The notes under the pieces were generated by a model. It saw nothing but the letters and a program-made list of their open reading frames with translations. It had not been told where the DNA came from and searched no databases. A stretch of DNA of 32,319 bases from Limisphaerales bacterium (GTDB lineage: Bacteria; Verrucomicrobiota; Verrucomicrobiia; Limisphaerales; UBA11358): assembly GCA_025360325.1 (NCBI GenBank), contig JANYCI010000168.1, positions 1-32,319 on the forward strand. The letters run 5' to 3'. Positions within the stretch are counted from its first letter, which is position 1. Every line of letters begins with the position of its first letter. Below are positions 1 to 8,104 of this stretch, one piece after another. Position numbers and translations under genes: made by a program.

Positions 1-533
1 CAAAACTGCCCTTCTTTCTCCTTGAACAAAATATTGAACGTCGTCAGCGAACCGTAGCTCTTGGTGATGTATTGCTGCATCTCCACCTTCTCGCCGTCCG
101 ATAATTTTTCGTGCGCGTTAATTTTCTGTTCCAGCACGCGCAAATTATTTCGCACCATCACGATCTTGTGGAAAAAAGTTTCCAGCGGCACTTCTTTCGC
201 GGCCAACGTCGCATCGGCGGGATGCAACACCGCTTTGCCGCCGTGCCAACGTTGACCAAGTTGTTCCACCACGGAATCGGGACGCGCCAAGCCGAGTTTT
301 TCCACCGCCGCTTCGAGCGTTTGCTCCACGAACTGTTTCAGCGGCACGTCCAATCCGCTCACGGCGGCGTGCGCCTCCATCGGTTCGAGGCCGCTCGGCT
401 CCGGTGCGACGGCGCGTTTGTTCCCGTCGTCGAACTGGATTTCTGCCACCGCCTCCGAAATGGTTTTCACGAAGCCGGAGCCGTATTGCGGATGCCGCAC
501 TTTCATGCCGATGCGAAGCGATTCGATTTTCAT
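1..533 (-). CDS. Conserved hypothetical protein, SH3/Tudor-like N-terminus (3' end cut by window)
   Basis: The ORF track misses this gene because it runs off the window start; the track entry 145..549 is a shadow in another frame. Reading the minus strand from ATG 533 gives 177 open codons. The N-terminus (MKIESLRIGMKVRHPQYGSG, then a short beta-rich stretch ending near residue 45) resembles the small SH3/Tudor-like fold at the C-terminus of UvrD/PcrA helicases and in CarD-like proteins, which bind nucleic acid or protein. The second half (HKIVMVRNNLRVLEQKINAH, then EKVEMQQYITKSYGSLTTF) is helical and looks strongly conserved; I believe such proteins occur in several phyla as hypothetical proteins, but I cannot name the family. 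No Shine-Dalgarno is visible. It is divergent from rnhB across 84 bp. Function unknown. Confidence 0.72.
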   Translation of the reverse strand, partial: MKIESLRIGMKVRHPQYGSGFVKTISEAVAEIQFDDGNKRAVAPEPSGLEPMEAHAAVSGLDVPLKQFVEQTLEAAVEKLGLARPDSVVEQLGQRWHGGKAVLHPADATLAAKEVPLETFFHKIVMVRNNLRVLEQKINAHEKLSDGEKVEMQQYITKSYGSLTTFNILFKEKEGQF

Positions 534-543
534 GCGATGATTT

Positions 544-578
544 AACCACGATTTATCGTGATGAACACGGATTTTTGA
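544..578. repeat. Intergenic CACGGATTT-type repeat copy
   Basis: This stretch reads as the words CCACGATTTATCGTG and ATGAACACGGATTTTTGA. It contains a 6-bp hairpin (CACGAT, TT, ATCGTG at 547-560). It aligns by eye with the repeat at 1263-1351 on the far side of rnhB (CCACAGATTTTCACAGATGA), so the two are probably copies of one dispersed family. It lies between two divergent genes and could carry promoters, but no clear -10/-35 pair is visible. Confidence 0.5.
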
Positions 579-617
579 TTGCGCGAATTCCGGCGCGGCC
601 TCATTTTGGATTTTAGA

Positions 618-1262
618 ATGACTTCAAGTGCAACCGACCGTTTTGAATTCGAGCGCCCGCTGTGGGCGAAGGGCATCGCGCGCATTGCGGGCGTGGATGA
701 GGCGGGCCGGGGACCGCTCGCGGGGCCGGTCGTGGCGGCGGCGGCAATCTTGCCTGCGCGCTGGGCGAAAACTGGTTTACCTGCTGAACTCACTGGCTTG
801 AACGATTCCAAACAACTCACGCCAACGCAGCGCGAAACTTTTTTTGAATTCATCACGCGTTGCGGCGAGATCGAATTCGGCATCGCGGAAATTAGCTCGG
901 CGGTGATTGATGAAATAAATATTTTGCAGGCCACGCATCGCGCGATGAATGACGCGCTGGGGAAATTAAATCCGTTGCCGCCGCACGCGCTCGTGGATGG
1001 ACGCCCGGTGAAAACCTTGCGCGTGCCGCAGACGGCCATCGTCAAGGGCGATGCCAAAAGTTATTCCATCGCCGCCGCGAGCGTTCTCGCCAAGGTGACG
1101 CGTGACCGGCTGATGCTCGCGGCGCACGCGCGCTGGCCGGAATATGCCTTCGCGGAACACAAAGGCTACGGCACGGCGAAACATCTGGCGGCGATTGTGA
1201 AACACGGCGCGTGTCCGATTCATCGAATGACGTTTGCGCCGCTGAAACCGAGGCTCTTTTAG
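618..1262 (+). CDS. rnhB: Ribonuclease HII
   Basis: This 214-residue protein cleaves the RNA strand of RNA/DNA hybrids and removes single ribonucleotides misincorporated in DNA. The family signature GVDEAGRGPLAGPVV sits near residues 25-39, with catalytic Asp27 and Glu28. Other conserved blocks are LNDSKQLTP, ALVDG, VKGDAKSYSIAAASVLAKV and the C-terminal EHKGYGTAKH. Length is normal for bacterial RNase HII. The ORF track extends to a TTG at 579, but that extension (MREFRRGLILDF) is not family-like and overlaps repeat sequence, so ATG 618 is preferred. It is followed by yraN, a very common bacterial pairing, although here a large hairpin separates the two genes. No strong Shine-Dalgarno. Confidence 0.95.
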   Translation: MTSSATDRFEFERPLWAKGIARIAGVDEAGRGPLAGPVVAAAAILPARWAKTGLPAELTGLNDSKQLTPTQRETFFEFITRCGEIEFGIAEISSAVIDEINILQATHRAMNDALGKLNPLPPHALVDGRPVKTLRVPQTAIVKGDAKSYSIAAASVLAKVTRDRLMLAAHARWPEYAFAEHKGYGTAKHLAAIVKHGACPIHRMTFAPLKPRLF

Positions 1263-1351
1263 CCACAGATTTTCACAGATGAAACACAGATGCAAAAAAT
1301 TCGGAGGTAAAATATTTTCCTTATCTATGTTTCATCTGTGAAAATCTGTGG
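1263..1351. repeat. Large inverted repeat (hairpin), CACAGATTTTCACAGATG arms
   Basis: The arms are 28 nt each, 1263-1290 and 1324-1351, and are reverse complements with one mismatch (CCACAGATTTTCACAGATGA begins the left arm). The loop is 33 nt. The left arm starts one base after the rnhB stop and the right arm ends 8 bases before the yraN ATG, so the element fills the whole spacer. An RNA copy would fold into a very stable hairpin that could terminate or attenuate transcription between the genes. Related words occur at 544-578. Confidence 0.88.
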
Positions 1352-1359
1352 CCAATAAA

Positions 1360-1788
1360 ATGAATCTGCTCGAAAAATTGAAGGCGAAGTTGTCCGGCAA
1401 AAAAAAGCCGGAACATTTGCGGCGCGGTGAACTGGGCGAGCGCGCGGCAGAGATTCATCTGAAGGCGCACGGTTTGAAGTTTCTCACGCGCAACTTTCGC
1501 GGCACGCACGGCGAGATGGATCTGATTTTTCGTGACGGCGCTTGCCTCGTTTTCATCGAAGTCAAAACGCGGTCGTCGGAGGAGTGGACGCGCCCGGCGG
1601 CGGCGGTGGATGCGCGGAAGAAAAATTTACTCTCGCAGACGGCGCTGGAGTATTTGCGGTTGCTGAAAAACCCCGAGGTGAAATTTCGTTTCGACATTGT
1701 GGAGGTGCTATTGCGCGACGGGGTGTTGCGGGAGGTGCGCCATCTGCCGAATGCTTTCGCCTTGAGTAAGCCGTTCCGGTATGCCTGA
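1360..1788 (+). CDS. yraN: UPF0102 family protein YraN, putative endonuclease-fold
   Basis: This 142-residue protein belongs to the YraN/UPF0102 family, which has a restriction-endonuclease-like fold; its biological role is unsettled. Family landmarks are GELGERAAEIHLKAHG near residues 24-39, NFRGTHGEMDLIFRDG and VFIEVKTRSS. The E...D...EVK pattern corresponds to the nuclease-type active site. ATG 1360 was chosen over the GTG at 1348 because that GTG lies inside the right arm of the inverted repeat. The 16-residue basic lead (KLKAKLSGKKKPEH) is longer than in many relatives. It lies downstream of rnhB, its usual neighbour, with a hairpin in between. Confidence 0.9.
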   Translation: MNLLEKLKAKLSGKKKPEHLRRGELGERAAEIHLKAHGLKFLTRNFRGTHGEMDLIFRDGACLVFIEVKTRSSEEWTRPAAAVDARKKNLLSQTALEYLRLLKNPEVKFRFDIVEVLLRDGVLREVRHLPNAFALSKPFRYA

Positions 1789-1855
1789 GGCGATTTGACC
1801 TCACGAAATTTGCTTGCGCTGGCGGGGTTGGAAGCAGAGTTTGTTTCACAAAGCA

Positions 1856-3070
1856 ATGAGCCACTTTTCTGAATACCTACTGAACTCCGTTGGCGCCCTC
1901 GTCTTGCTGGGGGGGATCATCTACTGGCTGAAAGAGAGCGATGATCGTGGATGGCTGATTGTCAAATTCATCGTCACCGGGTTGACGGGGTGGTTCGTTT
2001 ACAAACAGGTGGTGCCGGCCTTTGCCAAAGGTGGGTTTGATGCGATCAACGGTCTGTTGTTGATGTTGATTTGTGGTCTCGTGTTCGCGGTCACTTGGCG
2101 GAACAATCTCATCGGCATGATTGCAAATCCGCTTGCCGGGCTTTACGACGGGGGCAATGTGGAGCCAGATAAAAAACCATTTTACTCCATCGCCAACACG
2201 AAGCGCAAACGCGGGGAGTATAACGAGGCGATTTCGGAAGTCCGCAAGCAGCTCGTGAAATTTCCCAACGACTTTGAAGGCATCATGCTGCTGGCCAGCA
2301 TCCAGGCGGAGAATCAGAAAGATTTGGCGGCCGCAGAAAATACGCTGAACCAGTATTGCGAGCACCCGGATACGCCGGATAATTTTATCGGCGTCGCGTG
2401 GACGACGTTGGCGGACTGGCATTTGAAAATCGGTGTGGACGTGGACGCCGCGCGGGTTTCGCTGGAGAAAATTTGCGCGCGTTTTCCAGAAACGGAAATG
2501 GCCTTGCACGCGGAACAGCGATTGGCGCATCTCGGCGAGACGGAAAAAATCCTGCTGGGCGCACAGAATCGGATGCGGGTGGTCTTACCGGTCGGCCCAA
2601 AAAATTTGGGTCTGATGAAGTCCATGGATCATATCAAGCCGAAGGAGATTGAGCCGGGCCGACTCGCCGCCGCGCACGTCAAACATTTGGAGACGCATCC
2701 AAAGGACGCGGAAGTGCGTGAAAAACTGGCGACAATTTATGCGCGCGATTTCAAGCGGCTCGATTTGGCGACGATGGAATTGGAACAAATCATTAACGAG
2801 CCGCGTCACACGCCGAAGCAGGTCGCGGGCTGGTTGAACTTGCTGGCAAATTTCCAGATCGAACTCGGTGCCGACGTGGACACGGTGCGCGCGACGTTGG
2901 AAAATATTTTAGAACGGTTTCCCGATTTACCGATTGCGGACATCACGCAGCGTCGGTTGGCGCGGCTTAATTCCGAGTTCAAAGGTTTGGAAAAAAATGC
3001 GGGCGTAAAGCTGGGGGAATACGAGCAGAACATCGGATTGAAATACGGCAAGCCGGGTAGCAAGGGTTGA
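1856..3070 (+). CDS. Membrane-anchored TPR-repeat protein, function unknown
   Basis: This protein has 404 residues from ATG 1856; the track's extension to 1814 uses a non-ATG start and looks spurious. Three hydrophobic segments lie near residues 12-25, 32-53 and 64-84 (GGIIYWL, VKFIVTGLTGWFVYKQVV, LLLMLICGLVFAVTW). After these comes a soluble region of paired helices of TPR type, for example RGEYNEAISEVRKQLVKFP and later units ending in LENILERFPDLP. The layout suggests a membrane-bound scaffold exposing TPRs for protein contacts. It converges on the VWA/MoxR operon across 355 bp. Bat operons often include TPR proteins (BatB/C/E), so a link is conceivable, but the gene is on the other strand and the link is unproven. 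Confidence 0.75.
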   Translation: MSHFSEYLLNSVGALVLLGGIIYWLKESDDRGWLIVKFIVTGLTGWFVYKQVVPAFAKGGFDAINGLLLMLICGLVFAVTWRNNLIGMIANPLAGLYDGGNVEPDKKPFYSIANTKRKRGEYNEAISEVRKQLVKFPNDFEGIMLLASIQAENQKDLAAAENTLNQYCEHPDTPDNFIGVAWTTLADWHLKIGVDVDAARVSLEKICARFPETEMALHAEQRLAHLGETEKILLGAQNRMRVVLPVGPKNLGLMKSMDHIKPKEIEPGRLAAAHVKHLETHPKDAEVREKLATIYARDFKRLDLATMELEQIINEPRHTPKQVAGWLNLLANFQIELGADVDTVRATLENILERFPDLPIADITQRRLARLNSEFKGLEKNAGVKLGEYEQNIGLKYGKPGSKG

Positions 3071-3139
3071 AGTGGCACCGGCTCCGCGCCTGTGTGTCGC
3101 AAGGCAAATGCATGGTCTCACTTGTTGAACGTCGCCTTT

Positions 3140-3297
3140 CCCCTCACCCCGGCTTTCTCCCCAGCGGAGAGGGAGAAACACTCACAGCGTCTTGGCGAAT
3201 CCCCGGCTGACTTCTGCCTGATAGTTCTCGAATTTTATCCCAGCGCTCAACGGCTGTTCCTTCTCCCCAAGGGAGAAGGTTAGGATGAGGGGGGGGG
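3140..3297. repeat. Pair of TTCTCCCC/GGGAGAA hairpin repeats with CCCTCACCCC edges
   Basis: The left unit (CCCCTCACCCCGGCTTTCTC, then GCGGAGAGGGAGAAA) folds on itself around 3154-3177. The right unit contains a perfect 9-bp hairpin, CCTTCTCCC-CAA-GGGAGAAGG at 3259-3279, followed by TTAGGATGAGG and a run of nine G. The outer edges (CCCTCACCCC against GATGAGGGGG) can also pair roughly. This kind of sequence is common as dispersed intergenic repeats in high-GC Gram-negative genomes; that last statement is recollection, not a search. Confidence 0.65.
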
Positions 3298-3403
3298 AAG
3301 GCAGCGAGCTGTTTTCAACGCCACAGTAATTTGAAAACGCGCTGAATCATTTTTTCCTCCACGCTACTCTGCGTTCTCCGCGCCTCTGCGTTTTTCCGAA
3401 ACT

Positions 3404-3422
3404 CACAGGCGGGACGCCTGTG
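3404..3422 (-). terminator. Perfect hairpin directly downstream of the VWA operon
   Basis: CACAGGCG-GGA-CGCCTGTG is an 8-bp perfect stem with a 3-nt loop, three bases beyond the TAG of the 944-residue gene. No T-run follows on the minus strand, so it is not a classical intrinsic terminator. Its position at the end of the eight-gene unit still makes a termination or 3'-end protection role likely. It may also be a copy of a dispersed repeat. Confidence 0.5.
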
Positions 3423-3425
3423 CCA

Positions 3426-6260
3426 CTATTTGTCCATACGGTTTTTGGCACGTTCGCGGGCTTTGCGGAGAGCGTCGAAAGTGGAGTCGGTGCTGGCCGG
3501 TTTTTCCGACGCGGGTTTAGGCGTGGTTGGCGCGGGAGAAAGTGGCGCGACTGTTTTGGTGGAGGCCGGTGAAATTATTTTCCGCGCTGGCTTGCGGACG
3601 AGCCACGGAAAAATTGGTTTCGGCGCGGGCGTTGCTTGAGAAATTTCCGCATCCGCATCTTCCGTCGCAACTCTTGCGACAACTTTCCGTCCAAACAATC
3701 GCGAGACCCAACCCGTGCGCCGCTCAAAAATTTCCAGCAAAAATAAAATCGCTGCTGCAACTAATAGCCACGGTGCGAGTTCGACGTAGCGCGATTTGAT
3801 CGGCAGTTCGCTCCACATTTTCGGAATTTCCACGCGCTCCTGACCGCTCGTCGTCGTGGCAATCTGCGCGAGCGTCGCCGAGCCGCGTCCCGGCTGGTCG
3901 GGCGCGAACTCCGGCGAATATGGCAGGCACGCGGCGGGCAATGTCACGGGCTGTTGGCCAGAAATTTCCACAGTGTTCAAGATAGTTTCACGACCAGCCA
4001 CGGGAATCGCCGCTTCAAGTAAATCTGCATTTTTCCATTGCAACGACACGGTTCCTTTCGCCGGAGCCGCGCCGGGTTGGCCGTGCAAAATTTTTACGCG
4101 CGGCAGATTTGAGAATGGCTCGGCCTTGCGTTCGGGATCAAGATGCAACTGCACGAAGCACACGCCATCGCGAATTTCCTGCGTGAGCAACATCTCATCC
4201 GGCAGCGGTTGGTGCTTGCCCGCGACCCAGCGCGTGAGGGTGGAATAAAATTCGCCAGCTTGATTCCACTTTGCAAAATCGCCGCTGAATTTTCCGTCCG
4301 CCTCACCGAGATAACAGAGCACGCGGCCATTGCCCGCATTCCATGAGGCGACGACGGGTGCTTTGTATTCATCGCCCGTGACGGCGGCGAGATTCGCTTC
4401 AGGACGGAGGTAGCAAAGATTGTATCCGCCCAATGACGGCGGCGCGGAAACGGGTTGCGAGCCGAGCAGCGAAAATCCGGCGGTGAATGAAAACGGCGTG
4501 GGCTGGTCAATGAACGTGCTGCGCGCGACGGTGAACGTATCTTGCGCGAAGATGCGCGGAATCTCGTCGGGATCGTTGCTGAAATAACATTCGCCGCCGC
4601 CAAGTTTCGCGATGTCTTTCAATAAATTAGCGTCCACGTCGTGATCCGTGCCGAGACCGATGACGCTCACGGTCACGTCGGCCTCGCGTAGTTTTGCCAC
4701 GATATCTTGGTAGTGATCCGACTGCTCGGAGTCCGCCGCGTCGGCAAATAAAATGATGTGCCGCGTCTGCGCTTTCGCGGTTTGAATCATCTGCGCCGCC
4801 GCGACCAGCGCCTCGTAAATATAAATGCCGCCGCCCTCCGAGCCGATGGCCAAAATGCGCGAGCGATACGAAAGATTTTTTTCCACCGAGTCGAGCGGAA
4901 CAATTTCATGCGCCGTCGTGTCCACCGCAAACACGCCGATCTCGTCCATCGGCGAAAGCAAGTCCAGCACCTGCACCGTGCCGAGATCCGCGAGATCCAT
5001 TTTGATGCGGCCGCCACCGGCGGGCATGGACATGGAGCCGGAACGATCCAGTGCGACGACGACCGCGAGGCTCATCTTGCGGTGCTCACGGCGCATTTCC
5101 ATCGAGATCGGCATGACGCGTTCGAGCGGCGATTTGAAATAACCGCCCGGGCCGTAAGATTTTTGTCCGCCGGTCATCGCGAGTCCGCTGCCGGTTTCCT
5201 CGACCCACGACGCGAGCGTTTCCATGCCGCTCATGCCGATTTGTCCCGCCGGAACATTTTCCAAAATCACGCTGGAAAATTGCGAAAGATTTTCCAGCGA
5301 CCAGTTGCATTGCTGAGGCGCTTTGCCGACAACCTCCATTGAGCCAGCGCGCAAGAGCTTCACGAGGCCGGATTTTTCGCCCGCCGCCGAGACGATTAAA
5401 ATTGGTTTCGCGCCTTCGACGCCAACGAGCGCACGCGCGGAATTATTTTCAGGAATCGGATCCTCTTTCGGGCCTTGAATCGTGAGCGTGTATTCGTTCA
5501 CGCCGGCTTTACCCGCGCGGTCACGAAACATCAGTCGGGTCAGGCCGGCGGAAATTTGTTTACTGCCTGATGAAATGATTTCATCGCCGCGCCGCAGTTG
5601 GTATTGAACTTCCTGATCGGCGGGCGACTGCACCCACGCGCTCAACACAAACGCCTGTCCCGGCTGCACGGATTGCGGCGTGAGAAAACTTTGGATGGCC
5701 ACGTCACTGACTTGCGGGCGCGCGAGTAAACGAAAATCCATCGCCACGCCGCGACCAGCCGCCCGCGCCGCCGCCGCCGCCGGATCTTTACCCGTCCATT
5801 TGCCATCGGACAAAATTAAAATTCTCCCGCCGCCATCGGGCGGAATTACCGAGAGTGCGGATTCTAGCGCGTCATTCAAACTCGAATGATCGGTGCCGAC
5901 CTGCGCGGTGAAGCCGGGAAATTCCGTTCGCTGCGGCGACTGCTCCACCACCGCCTGCCGACCAAAGCCAACGACGCCAAGCTGGTCGCGCGGCCCCATG
6001 GATTTGTGTAGCAGCCCGATGATTTCTTTTTCGGCGGCGGCAGAATTTAGCGGCATGGATTCGCTGCGGTCAGCGACCACGACGACGGTTCCCGCGCGAT
6101 CGGGAAGTTTGATGGCCAGTTGTGCCAGCGCGAGCACGAGGAAAATAAAAATGACCGCGCGCAACATTTTTAGCCCGCGCCCCGGCAACGGCCACGCGAA
6201 CCACGCCGCCGCCAAAGGAATCAGCAGCAGCAGCCAAATGGGTTGGAACAATGTTAGCAT
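3426..6260 (-). CDS. Large membrane protein with two VWA domains around a GATase1-like domain
   Basis: 944 residues, ATG start at 6260. Two N-terminal membrane helices (residues 7-24 and 33-50) are followed by a VWA domain whose MIDAS motif DRSES is at 64-68 and whose LSDGKW Asp is near 152. A beta-sandwich region follows. Next is a GATase1-like Rossmann domain (about 280-390) ending in the hallmark GGQKSYGPGGYFKSPLE, and then a second VWA domain with DRSGS at 405-409. In the second domain the usual MIDAS Thr position reads EGGGIYIYEAL, without Thr. A C-terminal helix (LAPWLLVAAAILFLLEIF) and a Pro/Lys-rich cytoplasmic tail end the protein. VWA MIDAS sites bind a metal and a partner protein; the GATase-like part is probably non-catalytic. 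It is the last gene of the MoxR/DUF58 unit, 79 bp after the BatA-like gene. Confidence 0.88.
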   Translation of the reverse strand: MLTLFQPIWLLLLIPLAAAWFAWPLPGRGLKMLRAVIFIFLVLALAQLAIKLPDRAGTVVVVADRSESMPLNSAAAEKEIIGLLHKSMGPRDQLGVVGFGRQAVVEQSPQRTEFPGFTAQVGTDHSSLNDALESALSVIPPDGGGRILILSDGKWTGKDPAAAAARAAGRGVAMDFRLLARPQVSDVAIQSFLTPQSVQPGQAFVLSAWVQSPADQEVQYQLRRGDEIISSGSKQISAGLTRLMFRDRAGKAGVNEYTLTIQGPKEDPIPENNSARALVGVEGAKPILIVSAAGEKSGLVKLLRAGSMEVVGKAPQQCNWSLENLSQFSSVILENVPAGQIGMSGMETLASWVEETGSGLAMTGGQKSYGPGGYFKSPLERVMPISMEMRREHRKMSLAVVVALDRSGSMSMPAGGGRIKMDLADLGTVQVLDLLSPMDEIGVFAVDTTAHEIVPLDSVEKNLSYRSRILAIGSEGGGIYIYEALVAAAQMIQTAKAQTRHIILFADAADSEQSDHYQDIVAKLREADVTVSVIGLGTDHDVDANLLKDIAKLGGGECYFSNDPDEIPRIFAQDTFTVARSTFIDQPTPFSFTAGFSLLGSQPVSAPPSLGGYNLCYLRPEANLAAVTGDEYKAPVVASWNAGNGRVLCYLGEADGKFSGDFAKWNQAGEFYSTLTRWVAGKHQPLPDEMLLTQEIRDGVCFVQLHLDPERKAEPFSNLPRVKILHGQPGAAPAKGTVSLQWKNADLLEAAIPVAGRETILNTVEISGQQPVTLPAACLPYSPEFAPDQPGRGSATLAQIATTTSGQERVEIPKMWSELPIKSRYVELAPWLLVAAAILFLLEIFERRTGWVSRLFGRKVVARVATEDADAEISQATPAPKPIFPWLVRKPARKIISPASTKTVAPLSPAPTTPKPASEKPASTDSTFDALRKARERAKNRMDK

Positions 6261-6339
6261 TTACGAAAGTTCAAATTTGGAAAAACGCAGAGGCGCAGGG
6301 AAATGTCACAACCGCGAGCTGATAATTGTGTTTGAAGTT

Positions 6340-8091
6340 TCATTTCGCCCCTTTCCCGCTCGCGATTAAATACAGATGCGTCGCTAGCAACGCCGCCGCG
6401 AGCAGACCAAAAATCCACACGGCGGAAGCTTCTTCCAAACGACGTTGCGTGTCCTCGCTCCATTGCCCCCATTGACTCGTGGCGTTGGCCGATAAATCCG
6501 ATTCGTCAGCAGTCATCGCGTTCACGGAAAATAAATTCGTCACCACGCCTGTCGCCACGGAATAAATTCCCGGCACTGGCGTTTCCAGCGCGAGTTCGCC
6601 ACCGGTTTTTGGAAAAACTTTTTTCTCACCGTCCGGCTGCGTGACCGTCACGGTCTCGCCGGTGGTTTTCAAAATCACTTCCGCACCGAGCCGGGTGTTG
6701 CTTTCCTTCAAGCCGGGCATTTCAGCGATGCGCCATTGCAAAATGTTGAAAAAAATAATTGGCAGATCGGGCGTGTTTTGAAGCGTGGACAGCGCGGGAT
6801 TGAAATTCAAAGTGAGGTGACGGCGTCCTGCGACATCTTCGCGCACGGATAGCAGCGGCACATTTCCTGCCAAAATTACCGGCACGTCGCCGGGCGAATT
6901 AGTCGCGCTCGCCGCTGCCCAAACGATGCCTTCGAGCGCGACGCCAGCGGCAAGTGGATGCGAATTATCCAAAATAAACGGGCCAGTGTAGGCGTTCGTC
7001 GCGCCATCGCCTGACCAGCGCAAGCTCCACGAATTGCTGCTCGTCACCGTATCGGTTTCGTGGATGACCAGTTCAGGATTTTCCGAAATCGCCGCGCGCA
7101 AACCGGTCGCCTCGAGCGTGCGGCTGACGAGTGTGGAAGAATTTTCATTCGTCAATGCGACTTGCACGCGGACGCGTTTGCGGATCGGCGGCAACAATTG
7201 AACTTCGTTGTCCTCCGCCAGCGAATCTTTTTCTAACACCGCATGAAGCGATGGCGCGCTAAAAGCAATGTTGAAAACCAGTCGCTGGTTTTCATGCGCG
7301 CCGAGCGAAATGACAGAACTTTGCGGCGCGTTGGAACCAGTCTGCACGAGCAGCTTGGTGGTTCGCGCGCCGCCGGAAAAATTCGCGATCTCCAGCAAGC
7401 AGCGATCCTGTTCACCGAACACCGTGCGCGAAGCGTTCACGATGGCGAAGTTATCTTGTGCCGACCCGAACGCGCGCCATTCAAGACGCGGATTGGAAAT
7501 TTTTTCATCAGCGGGTTTGTGGTCGGTGAGCACGAGCAGGTTCGCCTGCTGTTTGCCCAGTTCGGTCGCGAGCGTGATTGCGGAATCAATCGCCGCGCCG
7601 GGCGACCAGCATTTCCATTGCGGCAAAAGATTTTCCACCTCGCGCCAGTTTTTCACGGACGCACCGAGCGAACGTGGTTCCGTTCCCGCGAGCACTAAAC
7701 GTGTATTCGGCGGTGGCTGTTGGCGAAAAAGTTTTTCCAAAAAATCATGCGCGCTGGTTTGAGCGGAAATTCCGTCTTTGGTTGCACGCATGGAAAACGA
7801 ATCGTCCAGCACCACGATGAGCGGGCGTTGCGATTGCGGCAATTGCCAATGCGGGCCGGTGGCGGCGACGACGAGCAAGAGCAACGCGAGCAGTTCGAGA
7901 AAGAAAATCAGCGGCAGTTGCAGGCGATGAACTTTCGCGCCGCCCGCTTTGGATTGAACTTGAAATCGCCACAGTAGCAGGCTGGAAACTTGTTTGCGCC
8001 GATACCGGTTCCGTAAAATATAAATCGCCGCGAGCGCCGGCACGGTGGCCAGCGCGAGCATCGCGAGCGGGTAGGTGAGGAAGGGAATCAT
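6340..8091 (-). CDS. BatA-like VWA membrane protein
   Basis: 583 residues, ATG at 8091. The first about 80 residues are the double-transmembrane N-terminal module of BatA-type proteins (FLTYPLAMLALATVPALAAI, a basic RNRYRRKQVSSLLLWRF linker, then LIFFLELLALLLLVVAATGP). A VWA domain follows with MIDAS DDSFS at 96-100 and VLTDHK as the third-motif Asp. The second-motif Thr is not evident (SPGAAIDSAI). A GATase-like middle region precedes a C-terminal helix (AVWIFGLLAAALLATHLYLI). Such proteins sit in the inner membrane with the VWA on the periplasmic side and work with MoxR and DUF58 partners; exact roles are poorly known. A hairpin-filled 105-bp gap separates it from the upstream DUF58 gene. 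Confidence 0.88.
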   Translation of the reverse strand: MIPFLTYPLAMLALATVPALAAIYILRNRYRRKQVSSLLLWRFQVQSKAGGAKVHRLQLPLIFFLELLALLLLVVAATGPHWQLPQSQRPLIVVLDDSFSMRATKDGISAQTSAHDFLEKLFRQQPPPNTRLVLAGTEPRSLGASVKNWREVENLLPQWKCWSPGAAIDSAITLATELGKQQANLLVLTDHKPADEKISNPRLEWRAFGSAQDNFAIVNASRTVFGEQDRCLLEIANFSGGARTTKLLVQTGSNAPQSSVISLGAHENQRLVFNIAFSAPSLHAVLEKDSLAEDNEVQLLPPIRKRVRVQVALTNENSSTLVSRTLEATGLRAAISENPELVIHETDTVTSSNSWSLRWSGDGATNAYTGPFILDNSHPLAAGVALEGIVWAAASATNSPGDVPVILAGNVPLLSVREDVAGRRHLTLNFNPALSTLQNTPDLPIIFFNILQWRIAEMPGLKESNTRLGAEVILKTTGETVTVTQPDGEKKVFPKTGGELALETPVPGIYSVATGVVTNLFSVNAMTADESDLSANATSQWGQWSEDTQRRLEEASAVWIFGLLAAALLATHLYLIASGKGAK

Positions 8092-8104
8092 CAGGACAAG
8101 GATA

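Larger units (their letters stand above)
3071..3425. other. 355-bp intergenic region between convergent genes, made of repeat fragments
   Basis: No gene is supported here; the 63-aa ORF at 3092 is repeat sequence. The region holds four recognisable pieces: a GGCACCGGCTCCGCGCCTGTG stretch just after the TPR stop, a pair of CCCTCACCCC / TTCTCCCC repeats (3140-3297), a tract of TCTGCGTTCTCCGCGCCTCTGCG words near 3368-3390, and a short perfect hairpin at 3404-3422. Because both flanking genes end here, the region is likely a bidirectional termination zone that has collected dispersed repeats. Confidence 0.7.

Noticed and set aside
145-549. 134-residue minus ORF at the window start
   Set aside because: Arg-rich low-complexity translation; it is a shadow of the better frame starting at ATG 533.
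3289-3297. Run of nine G considered as a phase-variation tract
   Set aside because: It is intergenic, between convergent genes, inside a dispersed repeat; no promoter or coding frame depends on it.
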